NCBI RefSeq assembly: GCF_018343525.1
Contig: NZ_JAGYPH010000003.1
Location: 311,486 to 375,485 of the forward strand
Reading direction: 5' to 3'
Length of the DNA stretch: 64,000 nucleotides
Source of the DNA: Lederbergia citrea
GTDB taxonomy: Bacteria; Bacillota; Bacilli; Bacillales; Bacillaceae_C
The notes beneath the pieces were generated by a model that made no database searches, was not told where the DNA came from, and saw only the letters and a list, made by a program, of their open reading frames with translations. The translations under genes and the position numbers were made by a program. The stretch's first letter is position 1, and every line of letters begins with the position of its first letter. Of this stretch, positions 41,164 to 49,834 are shown one piece after another.

Positions 41164-42072
41164 TCACTCTCGTCCCCCGAACAAATTCGGCTGCATCTTA
41201 TTTTCACGAACTAATTCCAAAAATGTATCCAGCGCTTTTGTTTTATAAGGCGACAAGGTAACGATGGAAAACTCTCTAGTGAAAGGAAGTCCGTCAACTT
41301 GGACAATTTTTAAAGCTTCCATTGAGAGCTCTTTTCTGATTGCCCATTCAGATAGCAAACTGATGCCAAGACCTGCTTCGACCGATTCTTTAATGAGCTG
41401 GATGCTGCCGAATTCCATCATTTTTCCGGGGCGAATTCCGAGTAATCGAAACATTTCTTCCGTGGCATCCCGAGTACCGGATCCATTTTCTCGGACAATC
41501 CAAGTCGCTTCCTCTAGTTCATGAGCCTCAATCTTCCTGTCCGTACGAGCGAGTGGATGACCTGGCGCCATAACGATATACATCGCATCTTTCGCAAATG
41601 GCTCGATCATTAATTTATTACTTTTAAAATCGCCCTCCACAATCCCAACATCCATTTGATGTCCGAGAACGAGTTCAGCGATTTCTCTTGTGTTTCCAAT
41701 CGTAATGGAAGGATTGACAAGCGGAAATTGATCGAGCATTTTCGCAATAATATGAGGAAGCACATATTCTCCGAACGTATAGCTCGCACCGATGTTGATT
41801 GGTCCACTTGTTTTATTCGTCACATCATCGACCAACCGCTGCATTTTCGTGTACAGCCCTAATATTTCCTTTGCATGATGATAGACGATTTCCCCCGCTT
41901 TGTTTAACCTCACATATTTATTACTTCGTTCCAAAAGTCTCGTCCCGATTTCGCGTTCAAACGCTTGGATATACTGGCTAACAGCTGGCTGGGTCATATG
42001 CAGCTCCTCCGCCGCACGTGAAAAATTTTCTTTTTCAGCTACAGTTACAAACACGTGTAATTGCTGATCCAC
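41164..42072 (-). CDS. LysR-family transcriptional regulator (CysL/YwfK-like)
   Basis: 302 residues. N-terminal helix-turn-helix VAEKENFSRAAEELHMTQPAVSQYIQAFE (residues 11-39), then an effector-binding domain from about residue 90 (GPINIGASYTFGEYVLP). The sequence style matches CysL/YwfK-type regulators, which activate sulfur genes. It is divergent from the YeiH-family gene at 42227, the classic arrangement for a LysR protein and its target. Confidence 0.88.
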   Translation of the reverse strand: MDQQLHVFVTVAEKENFSRAAEELHMTQPAVSQYIQAFEREIGTRLLERSNKYVRLNKAGEIVYHHAKEILGLYTKMQRLVDDVTNKTSGPINIGASYTFGEYVLPHIIAKMLDQFPLVNPSITIGNTREIAELVLGHQMDVGIVEGDFKSNKLMIEPFAKDAMYIVMAPGHPLARTDRKIEAHELEEATWIVRENGSGTRDATEEMFRLLGIRPGKMMEFGSIQLIKESVEAGLGISLLSEWAIRKELSMEALKIVQVDGLPFTREFSIVTLSPYKTKALDTFLELVRENKMQPNLFGGRE

Positions 42073-42226
42073 CGCTTTTCACTTCCCATCATATACATTT
42101 ACTTATCATCACTATTATAATGATTTATTTTCCTTATATCTAAAAATAAATTATGCTAGGAAAAGCGAAAGCGCTTTGCTTATGGTCTATAAGCGTAAAA
42201 AGCACTTATTTTACGGAGGTTCCTAT

Positions 42227-43252
42227 ATGTCAAATGAACTTGGCCAAAGATTACCCGCAAAACAATCGGTTTCAACTGCGATGGCGGGCGGAATTGCATT
42301 TACTTTCTTCATCGCCTTTCTAGGTTATTTACTTGCCAAAGCACCTGGTTTTAATTTAGTTGGACAATTGGCCTCGGCGATTGTAATTGCAATTGTATAT
42401 CGTCAGCTTTTCGGATATCCCGAAGCACTTCGACCCGGAGTCGTTTTCTCATCGAAAAAACTACTCCGACTTGCCATTATCCTTTACGGGCTAAAACTAA
42501 ATATCCATACCATATTACAAGACGGGCTTGGTCTTCTTGTCGTTGACGCTGGTGTCATTATTTTTTCCATCTTTTCTATTGTCTGGCTTGCTAAACGATT
42601 AAAGGCGAATCCGACCATTTCTCTTTTACTCGGGGTCGGAACCGGCGTTTGCGGTGCTGCCGCCATTGCGGCAATTGCACCGATTATTAAATCAAAAGAC
42701 GAGGATACAGCAATTAGCGTCGGGATTATTGCCCTTGTCGGCACGATATTCGCGATTATTTACACCGTTTTACGGCCAATTATTCCGTTAACAGATGCAG
42801 AATTCGGGGTTTGGGCAGGAATCAGCCTCCATGAAATTGCACAAGTCGTTCTAGCTGCTGCAGCTGGCGGACAAGAAGGATTAGCAATGGGTCTACTTGC
42901 AAAACTAGGGCGTGTTTTCCTATTGATTCCTCTTTGCTTTATATTTATGTATTGGATGAATCGCAAAGCTGCTGGAGATAGCGCTTCTGCCAAAATTGAC
43001 TTTCCTTGGTTCCTGATCGGATTCATTGCGATGAGTATTCTTGGAAGCTATGTATTTGGCCACTCCATCCCGGTTTCAGACGAAGCATTAAACGCCATCT
43101 CAACCGGTACGACATGGATCATCACCGCCGCCATGGTTGGCCTTGGACTGAATGTCAGCCTGCTCGACGTCCGAACAAAAGCCCTAAAGCCACTCATCGC
43201 CATCGTGACCGTATCCATCCTCCTATCGGTACTGACATTTTTAATAGTATAA
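42227..43252 (+). CDS. YeiH-family (UPF0324) integral membrane protein, putative anion exporter
   Basis: 341 residues and about ten helices. The start is ATG at 42227 (MSNELGQRLPAK), where ACGGAGG lies seven bases upstream; the frame is open earlier without a ribosome binding site. Family motifs include RPGVVFSSKKLLRLAIILYGLKL and GVGTGVCGAAAIAAIAPIIK, and WAGISLHEIAQV. Members are called putative sulfate exporters and often lie beside CysL-type regulators; transport direction and substrate are not proven. Dispersed palindrome copy D begins four bases after its stop. Confidence 0.85.
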   Translation: MSNELGQRLPAKQSVSTAMAGGIAFTFFIAFLGYLLAKAPGFNLVGQLASAIVIAIVYRQLFGYPEALRPGVVFSSKKLLRLAIILYGLKLNIHTILQDGLGLLVVDAGVIIFSIFSIVWLAKRLKANPTISLLLGVGTGVCGAAAIAAIAPIIKSKDEDTAISVGIIALVGTIFAIIYTVLRPIIPLTDAEFGVWAGISLHEIAQVVLAAAAGGQEGLAMGLLAKLGRVFLLIPLCFIFMYWMNRKAAGDSASAKIDFPWFLIGFIAMSILGSYVFGHSIPVSDEALNAISTGTTWIITAAMVGLGLNVSLLDVRTKALKPLIAIVTVSILLSVLTFLIV

Positions 43253-43256
43253 GAAA

Positions 43257-43293
43257 TTCGACAAGTGACAGGCACGCCCCGGATTTTGTCGAA
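43257..43293. repeat. Dispersed nested palindrome, copy D
   Basis: TTCGACA (43257-43263), core GTGACAGGCAC, and GGATTTTGTCGAA (43281-43293). Core orientation as in copy C. It sits four bases after the yeiH stop and directly before the terminator. Confidence 0.85.
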
Positions 43294-43345
43294 AAAAAGG
43301 CCCCTGGGTCCATTTCAATTTGAAGTGAATCCAGGGGTTTTGTCT
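43294..43345. terminator. Bidirectional terminator between yeiH and bmrD
   Basis: CCCCTGG (43301-43307) pairs with CCAGGGG (43331-43337), with an inner TTCAA/TTGAA stem. T residues follow on the plus strand and AAAAAAA precedes on the left for the minus strand. Confidence 0.85.
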
Positions 43346-43353
43346 TTTATGGT

Positions 43354-45372
43354 TTAGCCGGCATTGGCTTTTTGGCCTTGTTGCAGTTGGTACATTTGAT
43401 AGTATTTGCCTTTTCTCTCCATTAGTTCGTCGTGGTTGCCGCGCTCTACGATGGCTCCGCGGTCCAAGACTAAGATTTGGTCTGCGTTTTTGATTGTGGA
43501 CAGACGGTGGGCAATAATGAAAGTGGTCCGGCCTTTTTTCAGCACTTCCATCGCCTCTTGAATGATTGTTTCTGTTTCCGTATCGATGCTTGATGTCGCT
43601 TCGTCCAAAATCAAGATGGCTGGGTCGAAAGCAAGCGCGCGTGCAAACGAAATAAGCTGGCGCTGTCCTGATGACAATGTGCTTCCCTTTTCTACGACTG
43701 GCTCATCATAGCCTTTTTCAAGGTTTTTCAATACTCGGTCTGCTCCGACCGCTTTCAGCGCAGCCTCCACTTTATCGCGGGTGATCCGTGGATCATTTAA
43801 GCTAACATTTGAAGCAATTGTTCCCGTAAACAAATATGGATCCTGCAATACGATGCCCATATGGTCGCGAAGCGTCTGTTTCGGAAAGTCTTGAATGTTT
43901 TTTCCATCGATGCGGATTTCTCCTTCATTACAATCATAAAAACGAAACAGCACGTTCATAATCGAGCTTTTTCCTGAACCTGTATGACCGACAAGTGCCA
44001 CCGTTTCCCCTTGTTTCGCTTCGAAATGAATATCCTTTAAAACATATTCGTTTTCCTTATAGCCAAAATAAACATGGTCAAAGGTGACGTTTCCTTTATA
44101 TCGATTCATTTTTTCGACGCTTACTTCTTCTCCTTGTTCATCAAGCAAACGGAACACGCGCTCCCCCGCTACGAGGGCCTGCTCCAGATTGGAGAACTGA
44201 GTCACAATATTCGTGATTGGATGGAATAAACGGTTAATATAATCGACATATGCATATAAAACACCAATCGTCACAACCGAATGAGCTCCAAGTGCATCGC
44301 TACCGAAATACCAGATGAACCCGACAAAAACAAGATTCCTTAAAACACCCACAAAGTTATGTGATGATAAGGCGTCCAATATTAATAGTTTGTTTCGATA
44401 TCGGAAATATGTTTCATTTAACTCTTCAAATTCCTTGCTCATCTGCTTTTCGCGTCGGAATGCCTGAATGATCGTCATCCCTTGGATTGATTCATTGATC
44501 ATCGCATTCAATTCACTAATTTTTGAGCGGACTACATGATTGTACTTCGATGCGAATTTGCGGTAGAACAGCATCCAGCCGTACAATATTGGCAACAGGA
44601 TCAAACAGATCATTGCTAACTTCACATCTAAAATAAACATTGCCACATAAATCCCGGTGATATATATGATCCCAGTAAAAAAGTTAGATAATACAGCCAC
44701 ATACAGTTCACGAATGGCTTCCGTATCATTTGTAATCCTTGCCACTACTTTTCCTGCTGGTAAATTATCAAAATAGCGGATAGGAAGCCGCTGAACATGG
44801 CTGAAAATATCGGTTCGCATTTTTTGAATAATCCGGTTTGCCGCTTTCTGCAAATAAAAATATTGTCCGTAATGAAAGATTGCCGCAACAACGAACAAAC
44901 AAAAGTAAAAGACCATAAGCTTAATCATCGACGGTATTTCAGGTTGATAAAAACTGATCGCCTCACTGATTGAAAGCTTTTTCGCATCATATGTGGTTGT
45001 TTTCCCCTGATTAGAAATCGTCAGTTTTCCTGTTTTTACGGAGCGATCTCCTTCAAACGGTACTTCCTGATCAATAAAATAAAAGCTTCTGCCTACTTGT
45101 AAAATAGTCGCTTTCTCGCTATTCTCGGAAACTTTTCCTCCATCTGCGTAAATGCCTCTAACATACGATTTCCCTTCAAAAAGGACGGAAGATTCCGTTT
45201 GGTCTGTTTCCAACCAGTGATCCTCGACACCTAAAATATGTTCATCAATTAATTTTTTCACTACAAATGGGCCAAGGACATCGGCGCCGACCGATACAGT
45301 GAGCATCGCCAGCGCGGCGATAATGAGCCCTTTGAAAAATAATGCATATCGGAATAATCGTTTACCTACCAT
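43354..45372 (-). CDS. bmrD: Heterodimeric ABC multidrug exporter subunit BmrD (YheH-like)
   Basis: Catalytically complete half of a heterodimeric multidrug exporter, 672 residues (BmrD of B. subtilis is about 673). Six helices form the membrane domain. An extra external domain of about 95 residues interrupts helices 1 and 2 (HILGVEDHWLETDQ onward), as in BmrD. The ATPase has Walker A GHTGSGKSS, signature LSSGQRQL and a canonical Walker B LILDEATSSID with the catalytic Glu. Its start overlaps the bmrC stop by one base (TAATG). Confidence 0.93.
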   Translation of the reverse strand: MVGKRLFRYALFFKGLIIAALAMLTVSVGADVLGPFVVKKLIDEHILGVEDHWLETDQTESSVLFEGKSYVRGIYADGGKVSENSEKATILQVGRSFYFIDQEVPFEGDRSVKTGKLTISNQGKTTTYDAKKLSISEAISFYQPEIPSMIKLMVFYFCLFVVAAIFHYGQYFYLQKAANRIIQKMRTDIFSHVQRLPIRYFDNLPAGKVVARITNDTEAIRELYVAVLSNFFTGIIYITGIYVAMFILDVKLAMICLILLPILYGWMLFYRKFASKYNHVVRSKISELNAMINESIQGMTIIQAFRREKQMSKEFEELNETYFRYRNKLLILDALSSHNFVGVLRNLVFVGFIWYFGSDALGAHSVVTIGVLYAYVDYINRLFHPITNIVTQFSNLEQALVAGERVFRLLDEQGEEVSVEKMNRYKGNVTFDHVYFGYKENEYVLKDIHFEAKQGETVALVGHTGSGKSSIMNVLFRFYDCNEGEIRIDGKNIQDFPKQTLRDHMGIVLQDPYLFTGTIASNVSLNDPRITRDKVEAALKAVGADRVLKNLEKGYDEPVVEKGSTLSSGQRQLISFARALAFDPAILILDEATSSIDTETETIIQEAMEVLKKGRTTFIIAHRLSTIKNADQILVLDRGAIVERGNHDELMERKGKYYQMYQLQQGQKANAG

Positions 45373-47129
45373 TATGAATGCACCTCCTCTGCGAGCGAAT
45401 CTTCCACTTGCTGTCTATCATATTGTTCTTTATACCAGCCACCCGCTGCGAGCAGATCCACATGTGTCCCTTCTTCCACAATTTTTCCATCATCAAAGAC
45501 GATAATCCAATCGGCATGCTCAATCGCAGATAATCGGTGTGTTGTAATAATAGTTGTTTTCCCGCTGCGCTCTTTCCTTATATTCCTGATGATCCTTGAC
45601 TCTGTTTTTCCATCGACAGCTGACAATGAATCATCCAAAATCAACAGGTCGGGATTTTTGATGAGGGCTCTCGCAATGGAAATCCGCTGCTTTTGCCCAC
45701 CTGAAAGTGCTACGCCTTTTTCGCCAACGAGCGTCTCAAGCCCCTCTGGCAACATTTCTAAATCTTTTTCAAAGTATGCAAGGCGAATCGCTTTCCTAAG
45801 CTCTTCCTCTGTTGCGTTTTCATCGCCGAATAAAATATTTTCCCTCACACTTCTCGAAAACAGCACATGATCCTGAGGTACATAGCCCATCCAGCGCCGT
45901 ACTTGATCTTTTGTTTGATCAGACATACTGACATCAGAAATGATGATATCGCCATCACCCATCGGATATTCGCGCAATAATTGCTTAATGAATGTCGTTT
46001 TACCACTTCCGGTTTTACCAACAACACCAATTGTTGCCCCGCGCTCAATTTGGAGGGAAATACTCTTAAGATTATCCGTTTTTGCGGATGGATATCGGAA
46101 TGTCACATTGGAAAACTGAATTGATTCCGGGCGTTCAATCGTTTTTGGCGATAGCGGATCTTTCACATCTTCTTCATAGCTTAATGTTTGCTGAACACGG
46201 TCCAATGAAGCATTTCCGCGCTGCATAATATTAATTAATTCGCCAATCGCAAACATTGGCCAAATGAGCATGCCTAAATAAACGTTAAATGCCACGAGAT
46301 GTCCGAGCGAAATTTCTTGATGAAAAACAAGATACGTCCCGTATGACAGCCCAATAATATAGCTAACCCCTGTAATCACTTTCGTTACTGGGTTAAAAAG
46401 CGCGTCAATTCTCTCTACATGGATGTTTTTTTGATACACATCCTCAGTCATATTTTGAAAATCAGCTTCACTGGCGCGCTCCTGGACATAGGCACGAATA
46501 ACGCGTACCCCTGCAACCGATTCAAGCACCCGGTCATTCATATCGCCAAAGGCATCTTGCGCCTTAATAAAACGATCATGGATTTTTGCACCAAAAATCG
46601 TAATAATCCACGCTAAAACCGGTAATGGCAATACAGCGGCGAGTGTGAGTTTCCACGATACAAGGAATCCCATTGTCAATAAAATCGTCAACATATACAT
46701 CGTCGAGTCAAATAAAGTCAAGATCCCGAAACCTGCTGTCATCGAAACGGCCCTTAAATCGTTTGTTGCTCTCGCCATCAAGTCGCCCGTTCGATTTTTT
46801 TCAAAAAAGGTCGGCGTCATCTTTAACAAATGGTTCATAAACCGGGACCTGAGCATCTTTTCGACGATGAACGCCCCTCCGAATAATTGATGCTGCCAGA
46901 CGTAAGTGATTCCGTAGTTAAGCATCGTTCCGCCTGCCAAAATCCCGATATAGATCAATAACGTATTGATTGTTAATGACCCTAAGAAAATATGGTCAAT
47001 CGCCTTTCCAAGAATAAACGGCGGAATCACTTCAAATACATTCGCAAATCCAAGTAGCACAAGCGCAATAGCATAGCGCTTCCAATGTTGTTTAAAAAAC
47101 CAGCTTAATTTTATTAGTACATCAAACAT
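45372..47129 (-). CDS. bmrC: Heterodimeric ABC multidrug exporter subunit BmrC (YheI-like)
   Basis: Other half of the exporter, 585 residues, the same length as BmrC. Six helices in the first 300 residues, then an ATPase with Walker A GKTGSGKTT and signature LSGGQKQRI. Walker B is LLILDDSLSAVD, with Asp in place of the catalytic Glu, so this half carries the degenerate nucleotide site typical of heterodimeric exporters. It is preceded by a leader with two tiny reading frames and two terminators (47166-47429), which suggests induction by ribosome-targeting drugs. Confidence 0.93.
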   Translation of the reverse strand: MFDVLIKLSWFFKQHWKRYAIALVLLGFANVFEVIPPFILGKAIDHIFLGSLTINTLLIYIGILAGGTMLNYGITYVWQHQLFGGAFIVEKMLRSRFMNHLLKMTPTFFEKNRTGDLMARATNDLRAVSMTAGFGILTLFDSTMYMLTILLTMGFLVSWKLTLAAVLPLPVLAWIITIFGAKIHDRFIKAQDAFGDMNDRVLESVAGVRVIRAYVQERASEADFQNMTEDVYQKNIHVERIDALFNPVTKVITGVSYIIGLSYGTYLVFHQEISLGHLVAFNVYLGMLIWPMFAIGELINIMQRGNASLDRVQQTLSYEEDVKDPLSPKTIERPESIQFSNVTFRYPSAKTDNLKSISLQIERGATIGVVGKTGSGKTTFIKQLLREYPMGDGDIIISDVSMSDQTKDQVRRWMGYVPQDHVLFSRSVRENILFGDENATEEELRKAIRLAYFEKDLEMLPEGLETLVGEKGVALSGGQKQRISIARALIKNPDLLILDDSLSAVDGKTESRIIRNIRKERSGKTTIITTHRLSAIEHADWIIVFDDGKIVEEGTHVDLLAAGGWYKEQYDRQQVEDSLAEEVHS

Positions 47130-47165
47130 AAATTAACCCCCTCTTTTTCTACCTTTCGATCATAG

Positions 47166-47219
47166 CTACCCACTCTCCAGCTCCATCATTTTCATCAGTA
47201 AAACAATCATGTTTGTCAT
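47166..47219 (-). CDS. 17-codon reading frame between attenuator and bmrC
   Basis: MTNMIVLLMKMMELESG, with AAGGAGG seven bases upstream of ATG and a TAG stop 36 bases before bmrC. It sits after the two leader terminators. It may be a second leader peptide that couples translation into bmrC or a small membrane peptide; the hydrophobic Met/Leu-rich middle fits either. Confidence 0.5.
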   Translation of the reverse strand: MTNMIVLLMKMMELESG

Positions 47220-47256
47220 CGTATTTCCTCCTTCACATTATATTTCTAGCCAAAAA

Positions 47257-47303
47257 CACAAAAAAGCATAGCTGCGCCCTTAAAAATGTGCGCAGCTATG
47301 CTT
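47257..47303 (-). terminator. Attenuator terminator B of the bmr leader
   Basis: 14-bp GC-rich stem AAGCATAGCTGCGC (47290-47303) with GCGCAGCTATGCTT (47264-47277), followed on the minus strand by TTTTGTGTTTTT. Second of two terminators between the leader peptide and bmrC. Confidence 0.9.
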
Positions 47304-47308
47304 CACAT

Positions 47309-47345
47309 AAAAAAGACACAGGGGTATTGTGCGCCTGTGTCTTTT
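47309..47345 (-). terminator. Attenuator terminator A of the bmr leader
   Basis: 12-bp stem AAAAGACACAGG (47334-47345) with CCTGTGTCTTTT (47311-47322), then a T-run. It begins 25 bases after the leader-peptide stop, close enough for a stalled ribosome to change folding upstream of it. Confidence 0.9.
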
Positions 47346-47369
47346 CTTGAAAATTGATTATCCTAATAT

Positions 47370-47429
47370 TTAAGATCGACAGGCCACTTTCATATTCAGT
47401 TTTTGATCGTATACAATGAACTTTTTCAT
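47370..47429 (-). CDS. BmrB-like leader peptide, 19 residues
   Basis: MKKFIVYDQKLNMKVACRS, with GGGAGG nine bases upstream of ATG and a consensus promoter 50 bases further up. In B. subtilis, bmrCD is preceded by the leader gene bmrB and induced by ribosome-mediated attenuation when antibiotics slow translation (established knowledge). The position here, followed by two terminators, is the same; the peptide is shorter than BmrB. I infer it is the sensing element. Confidence 0.7.
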   Translation of the reverse strand: MKKFIVYDQKLNMKVACRS

Positions 47430-47478
47430 GATTCGCAGCCTCCCTTTCTTTAAAATTAATAATTGTTTGAATGTTCAT

Positions 47479-47508
47479 ATCTTAGCATGCGCTATTTATC
47501 AGTGTCAA
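47479..47508 (-). promoter_or_regulatory. Promoter of the bmr leader
   Basis: -35 TTGACA (47503-47508), 18-bp spacer, -10 TAAGAT (47479-47484), 50 bp upstream of the leader-peptide ATG. Confidence 0.75.
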
Positions 47509-47609
47509 CGCTTTAACAAATGATTCTTCAGACATAATCCGACAAAAAGCTACATGAAAAAAGAGGAAGTTTATGACTGCCCGATTCATTATTTATTACT
47601 ATCTAGATG

Positions 47610-49001
47610 TTAAAATGGCCTCGGACTAAGTAATGCCCTCGCTTTGTTAATTGTCTCCATATATTCACGCTCAGCGACCGACTCGGCCACAATCCCAGCA
47701 CCAGCCTGCAAATAGGCCTGCTGATCTTTAATGACGAGTGAGCGGATCGCCAAGGCGAAGTCGACATTCCCGTTTGCATTGACATATCCAATCGCACCGG
47801 CATAAACACCACGTTTCGCTTCTTCCAGCTCGTTTATAATTTGCATGGCTCTAACTTTCGGCGCGCCGGAAACAGTGCCAGCAGGTAGGCAGGAGATCAA
47901 TGCATCAATCCCAGACTTTCCGTTCTCCAAAGTCCCTTCTACTTCCGAGACAATATGCATGACGTGGCGATAGTGTTCGATTTTCATATAGTCCTTAACC
48001 TCAATACTATGTTCCTCACAAATCTTGGACAGATCATCACAGCTTAAATCAACGAGCATCCGATGTTCCGATAGTTCTTTTTCATCGGCTAAAAGTTCTG
48101 CAGCAAGCGCACTGTCTTCTTCCGAAGATTGTCCCCTTGGCCGCGTCCCTGCAATTGGATTCGTCGAAACTTGACGGCCATCCGTTTTAATAAAGCTTTC
48201 CGGCGATGCACCGAGAACGACATAGTCGCCAAAATCAACGTAAAACATATATGGCGATGGATTTGAGTTTCTTAATACCCGGTAAAAGTGGAATGGATCG
48301 GCTTCAACACTGCCCTTCATTCTTTGTGATAATACAACTTGCTGGACCTCGCCGGAGATCACATGCTCCTTCGCTTTTTCAATGCGATGGATAAATTCAT
48401 CCTTATCCATTTGTGGTTGAAAATCGATTCCACACTCCGCAAGTGACTCATCTGCTTCTTTTCGGGAAATTTGCTCCTCCAATTCCACAAGCCGCTGCTC
48501 AAGCTCTTCTTCTGATCGGCTTCTATCCAAATCAATCGCCAAAATATAGATGGACTGGGCTAAATGATCAAAAACAACTGCATCTTCATACACCATGAAG
48601 TGAATATCCGGCATGCCGATTTCGTCTTTAAGTTCCAAGCCGATTTGTGCGTACTGACGAATCGCATCATACCCTACATATCCAATTGCACCCCCGTAAA
48701 AAGGAAATGGCAGCTCTAAATCTAACTTTGGAAGGGATGATTGCAATGTTTGGAGTGGCAGTCCTGTTTCTTCCTTCATAACAGTCCCATCAGTAGAAAC
48801 GACCATCGCTTTGTCAGAGGAGCCGACCACTTCCATGATTGGATTTACACCGATAAACGAGTAACGCCCTTGTTCACTATGCTTTAGGGAACTCTCAAGT
48901 AAGAACTTTTTCACACCTTCCAACCGCAAAAATACAGTAATCGGCGTCAATACATCACCATTCAATTTTGTCATTTTAAAATTTACATTCTTCGTTTGCA
49001 T
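47610..49001 (-). CDS. trpE: Anthranilate synthase component I
   Basis: Chorismate-binding subunit of anthranilate synthase, first step of tryptophan synthesis, 463 residues. The N-terminal half has the tryptophan-binding region (LLESSLKHSEQGRYSFIG), and the catalytic core shows FIHRIEKAKEHVISGEVQQVVLSQR, NPSPYMFYVDFGDYVVLGASPE, PIAGTRPRG and PAGTVSGAPKVRAMQII. GAGGGG precedes the ATG. No trpG, trpD or other trp gene follows; the gene stands alone behind two Trp T-boxes. PabB or MenF/EntC identity is less likely given the Trp-specific leaders. Confidence 0.88.
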   Translation of the reverse strand: MQTKNVNFKMTKLNGDVLTPITVFLRLEGVKKFLLESSLKHSEQGRYSFIGVNPIMEVVGSSDKAMVVSTDGTVMKEETGLPLQTLQSSLPKLDLELPFPFYGGAIGYVGYDAIRQYAQIGLELKDEIGMPDIHFMVYEDAVVFDHLAQSIYILAIDLDRSRSEEELEQRLVELEEQISRKEADESLAECGIDFQPQMDKDEFIHRIEKAKEHVISGEVQQVVLSQRMKGSVEADPFHFYRVLRNSNPSPYMFYVDFGDYVVLGASPESFIKTDGRQVSTNPIAGTRPRGQSSEEDSALAAELLADEKELSEHRMLVDLSCDDLSKICEEHSIEVKDYMKIEHYRHVMHIVSEVEGTLENGKSGIDALISCLPAGTVSGAPKVRAMQIINELEEAKRGVYAGAIGYVNANGNVDFALAIRSLVIKDQQAYLQAGAGIVAESVAEREYMETINKARALLSPRPF

Positions 49002-49019
49002 TTTTCATTCCCCTCTCTA

Positions 49020-49310
49020 TTTTTCAATACAAAAAGCCCCCAATAAATGCATGTATCTGCATTTATTGAGGGCGATAATAACCGCGGTGCCACCTCGAAT
49101 TAGGACCCCTTAACGGGTGCCTTTCTCATTCAGGCACGGGAACAATTCCGATGCCCTATCCATATAACGGCGGAAAACCGTGTTTCCCTACTATATTTTC
49201 AGGAAACCACTCACAAGTCCATTCAGTCTAAGCTTTCGCACCGGATTCCCACCATCACCGGTTCTCTGTTCCGAAATCATTAGACTTACTCTTCTTGATC
49301 AACGTTTTTG
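49020..49310 (-). promoter_or_regulatory. T-box B, tryptophan specifier, upstream of trpE
   Basis: T-box sequence AGGTGGCACCGCGG at 49082-49095; specifier codon TGG at 49219-49221 in GAA-TGG-ACTTGTGAG; stem I apex AGAGAACCGG...ATCCGGT. The terminator CAATAAATGCA-GATACA-TGCATTTATTG (49041-49068) leads into GGGGGCTTTTT. It directly precedes trpE. Uncharged tRNA-Trp would permit read-through. Confidence 0.9.
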
Positions 49311-49332
49311 TACATATTTTATTTTTCGAATT

Positions 49333-49513
49333 GTCTAGCTACAGTCGCCAGCCCCTCGAGGTCACAAGCCAATCGCTTCGGAAGGCAAAAGACGCCTTCT
49401 GTCAGCGCTTGTCTTGTGCTTGTCGGAGGCCCGCAGGATGCGGGTCACATCGGCGTTGCCAAAGGACGTGGCGCTCTTAGCTGATGTTCCTTTGTAGGCG
49501 CCTTCCGCTTTTC
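49333..49513. repeat. 181-bp dispersed repeat inserted between two T-boxes
   Basis: Starts GTCTAGCTACAGTCGCC and ends TAGGCGCCTTCCGCTTTTC, with internal complementary segments (CCTCGAGGTCACAAG near the start and CTTGTGCTTGTCGGAGG in the middle). From memory this matches a REP-like element widespread in Bacillaceae genomes beginning TGTCTAGCT.CAGCGCC. It encodes no protein. A 13-bp echo of its start (GTCTAGCTTCAGC) occurs at 35245-35257 beside the potD terminator. Confidence 0.7.
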
Positions 49514-49518
49514 CACGC

Positions 49519-49775
49519 AAAAAGGCCCCTCATCCAAAGGACGAAGGACCGCGGTGCCACCTTTTTTAGCTGAAAAACAGCTCTCTCAACCTCACGCATG
49601 CATATTGATCACACACATGGGGGTTCCCTTGTAACGACGGGATTTTCGCCAAAGCCTACTCCTTACATGAAGGTTCGGTTTGGAAGCTCAGAAGTCCATT
49701 CCTCTGTACGTACACACCGGTTTGCACCAACCACCGGCTCTCTACAGTGACACACAGGCTACTACTCTTCATCAT
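49519..49775 (-). promoter_or_regulatory. T-box A, tryptophan specifier, distal
   Basis: T-box sequence AGGTGGCACCGCGG at 49549-49562, identical to T-box B; specifier TGG at 49696-49698 in GAA-TGG-ACTTCTGAG; stem I apex AGAGAGCCGG...AACCGGT. The terminator (49519-49547) is CCTTCGTCC-TTT-GGATGAGGGG followed by CCTTTTT. No gene lies between it and T-box B, only the 181-bp repeat, so trpE transcripts must pass two Trp-dependent decisions. Confidence 0.9.
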
Positions 49776-49802
49776 TGCCTAATTTTTTATTAGTTGATAA
49801 TG

Positions 49803-49831
49803 ATAATATTAAAAATATTCGGTAATGTCAA
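49803..49831 (-). promoter_or_regulatory. Promoter of the tandem T-box/trpE transcript
   Basis: -35 TTGACA (49826-49831), 17-bp spacer, -10 TATTAT (49803-49808). It starts immediately downstream of the natB stop codon at 49835. Confidence 0.8.
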
Positions 49832-49834
49832 CCA

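Noticed and set aside
49789-49808. Fur box near the trpE T-box promoter (GATAATGATAATATT)
   Set aside because: Only the first two hexamers match the GATAAT repeat pattern, the third does not, and the A/T-rich region overlaps the -10; no iron gene is adjacent.
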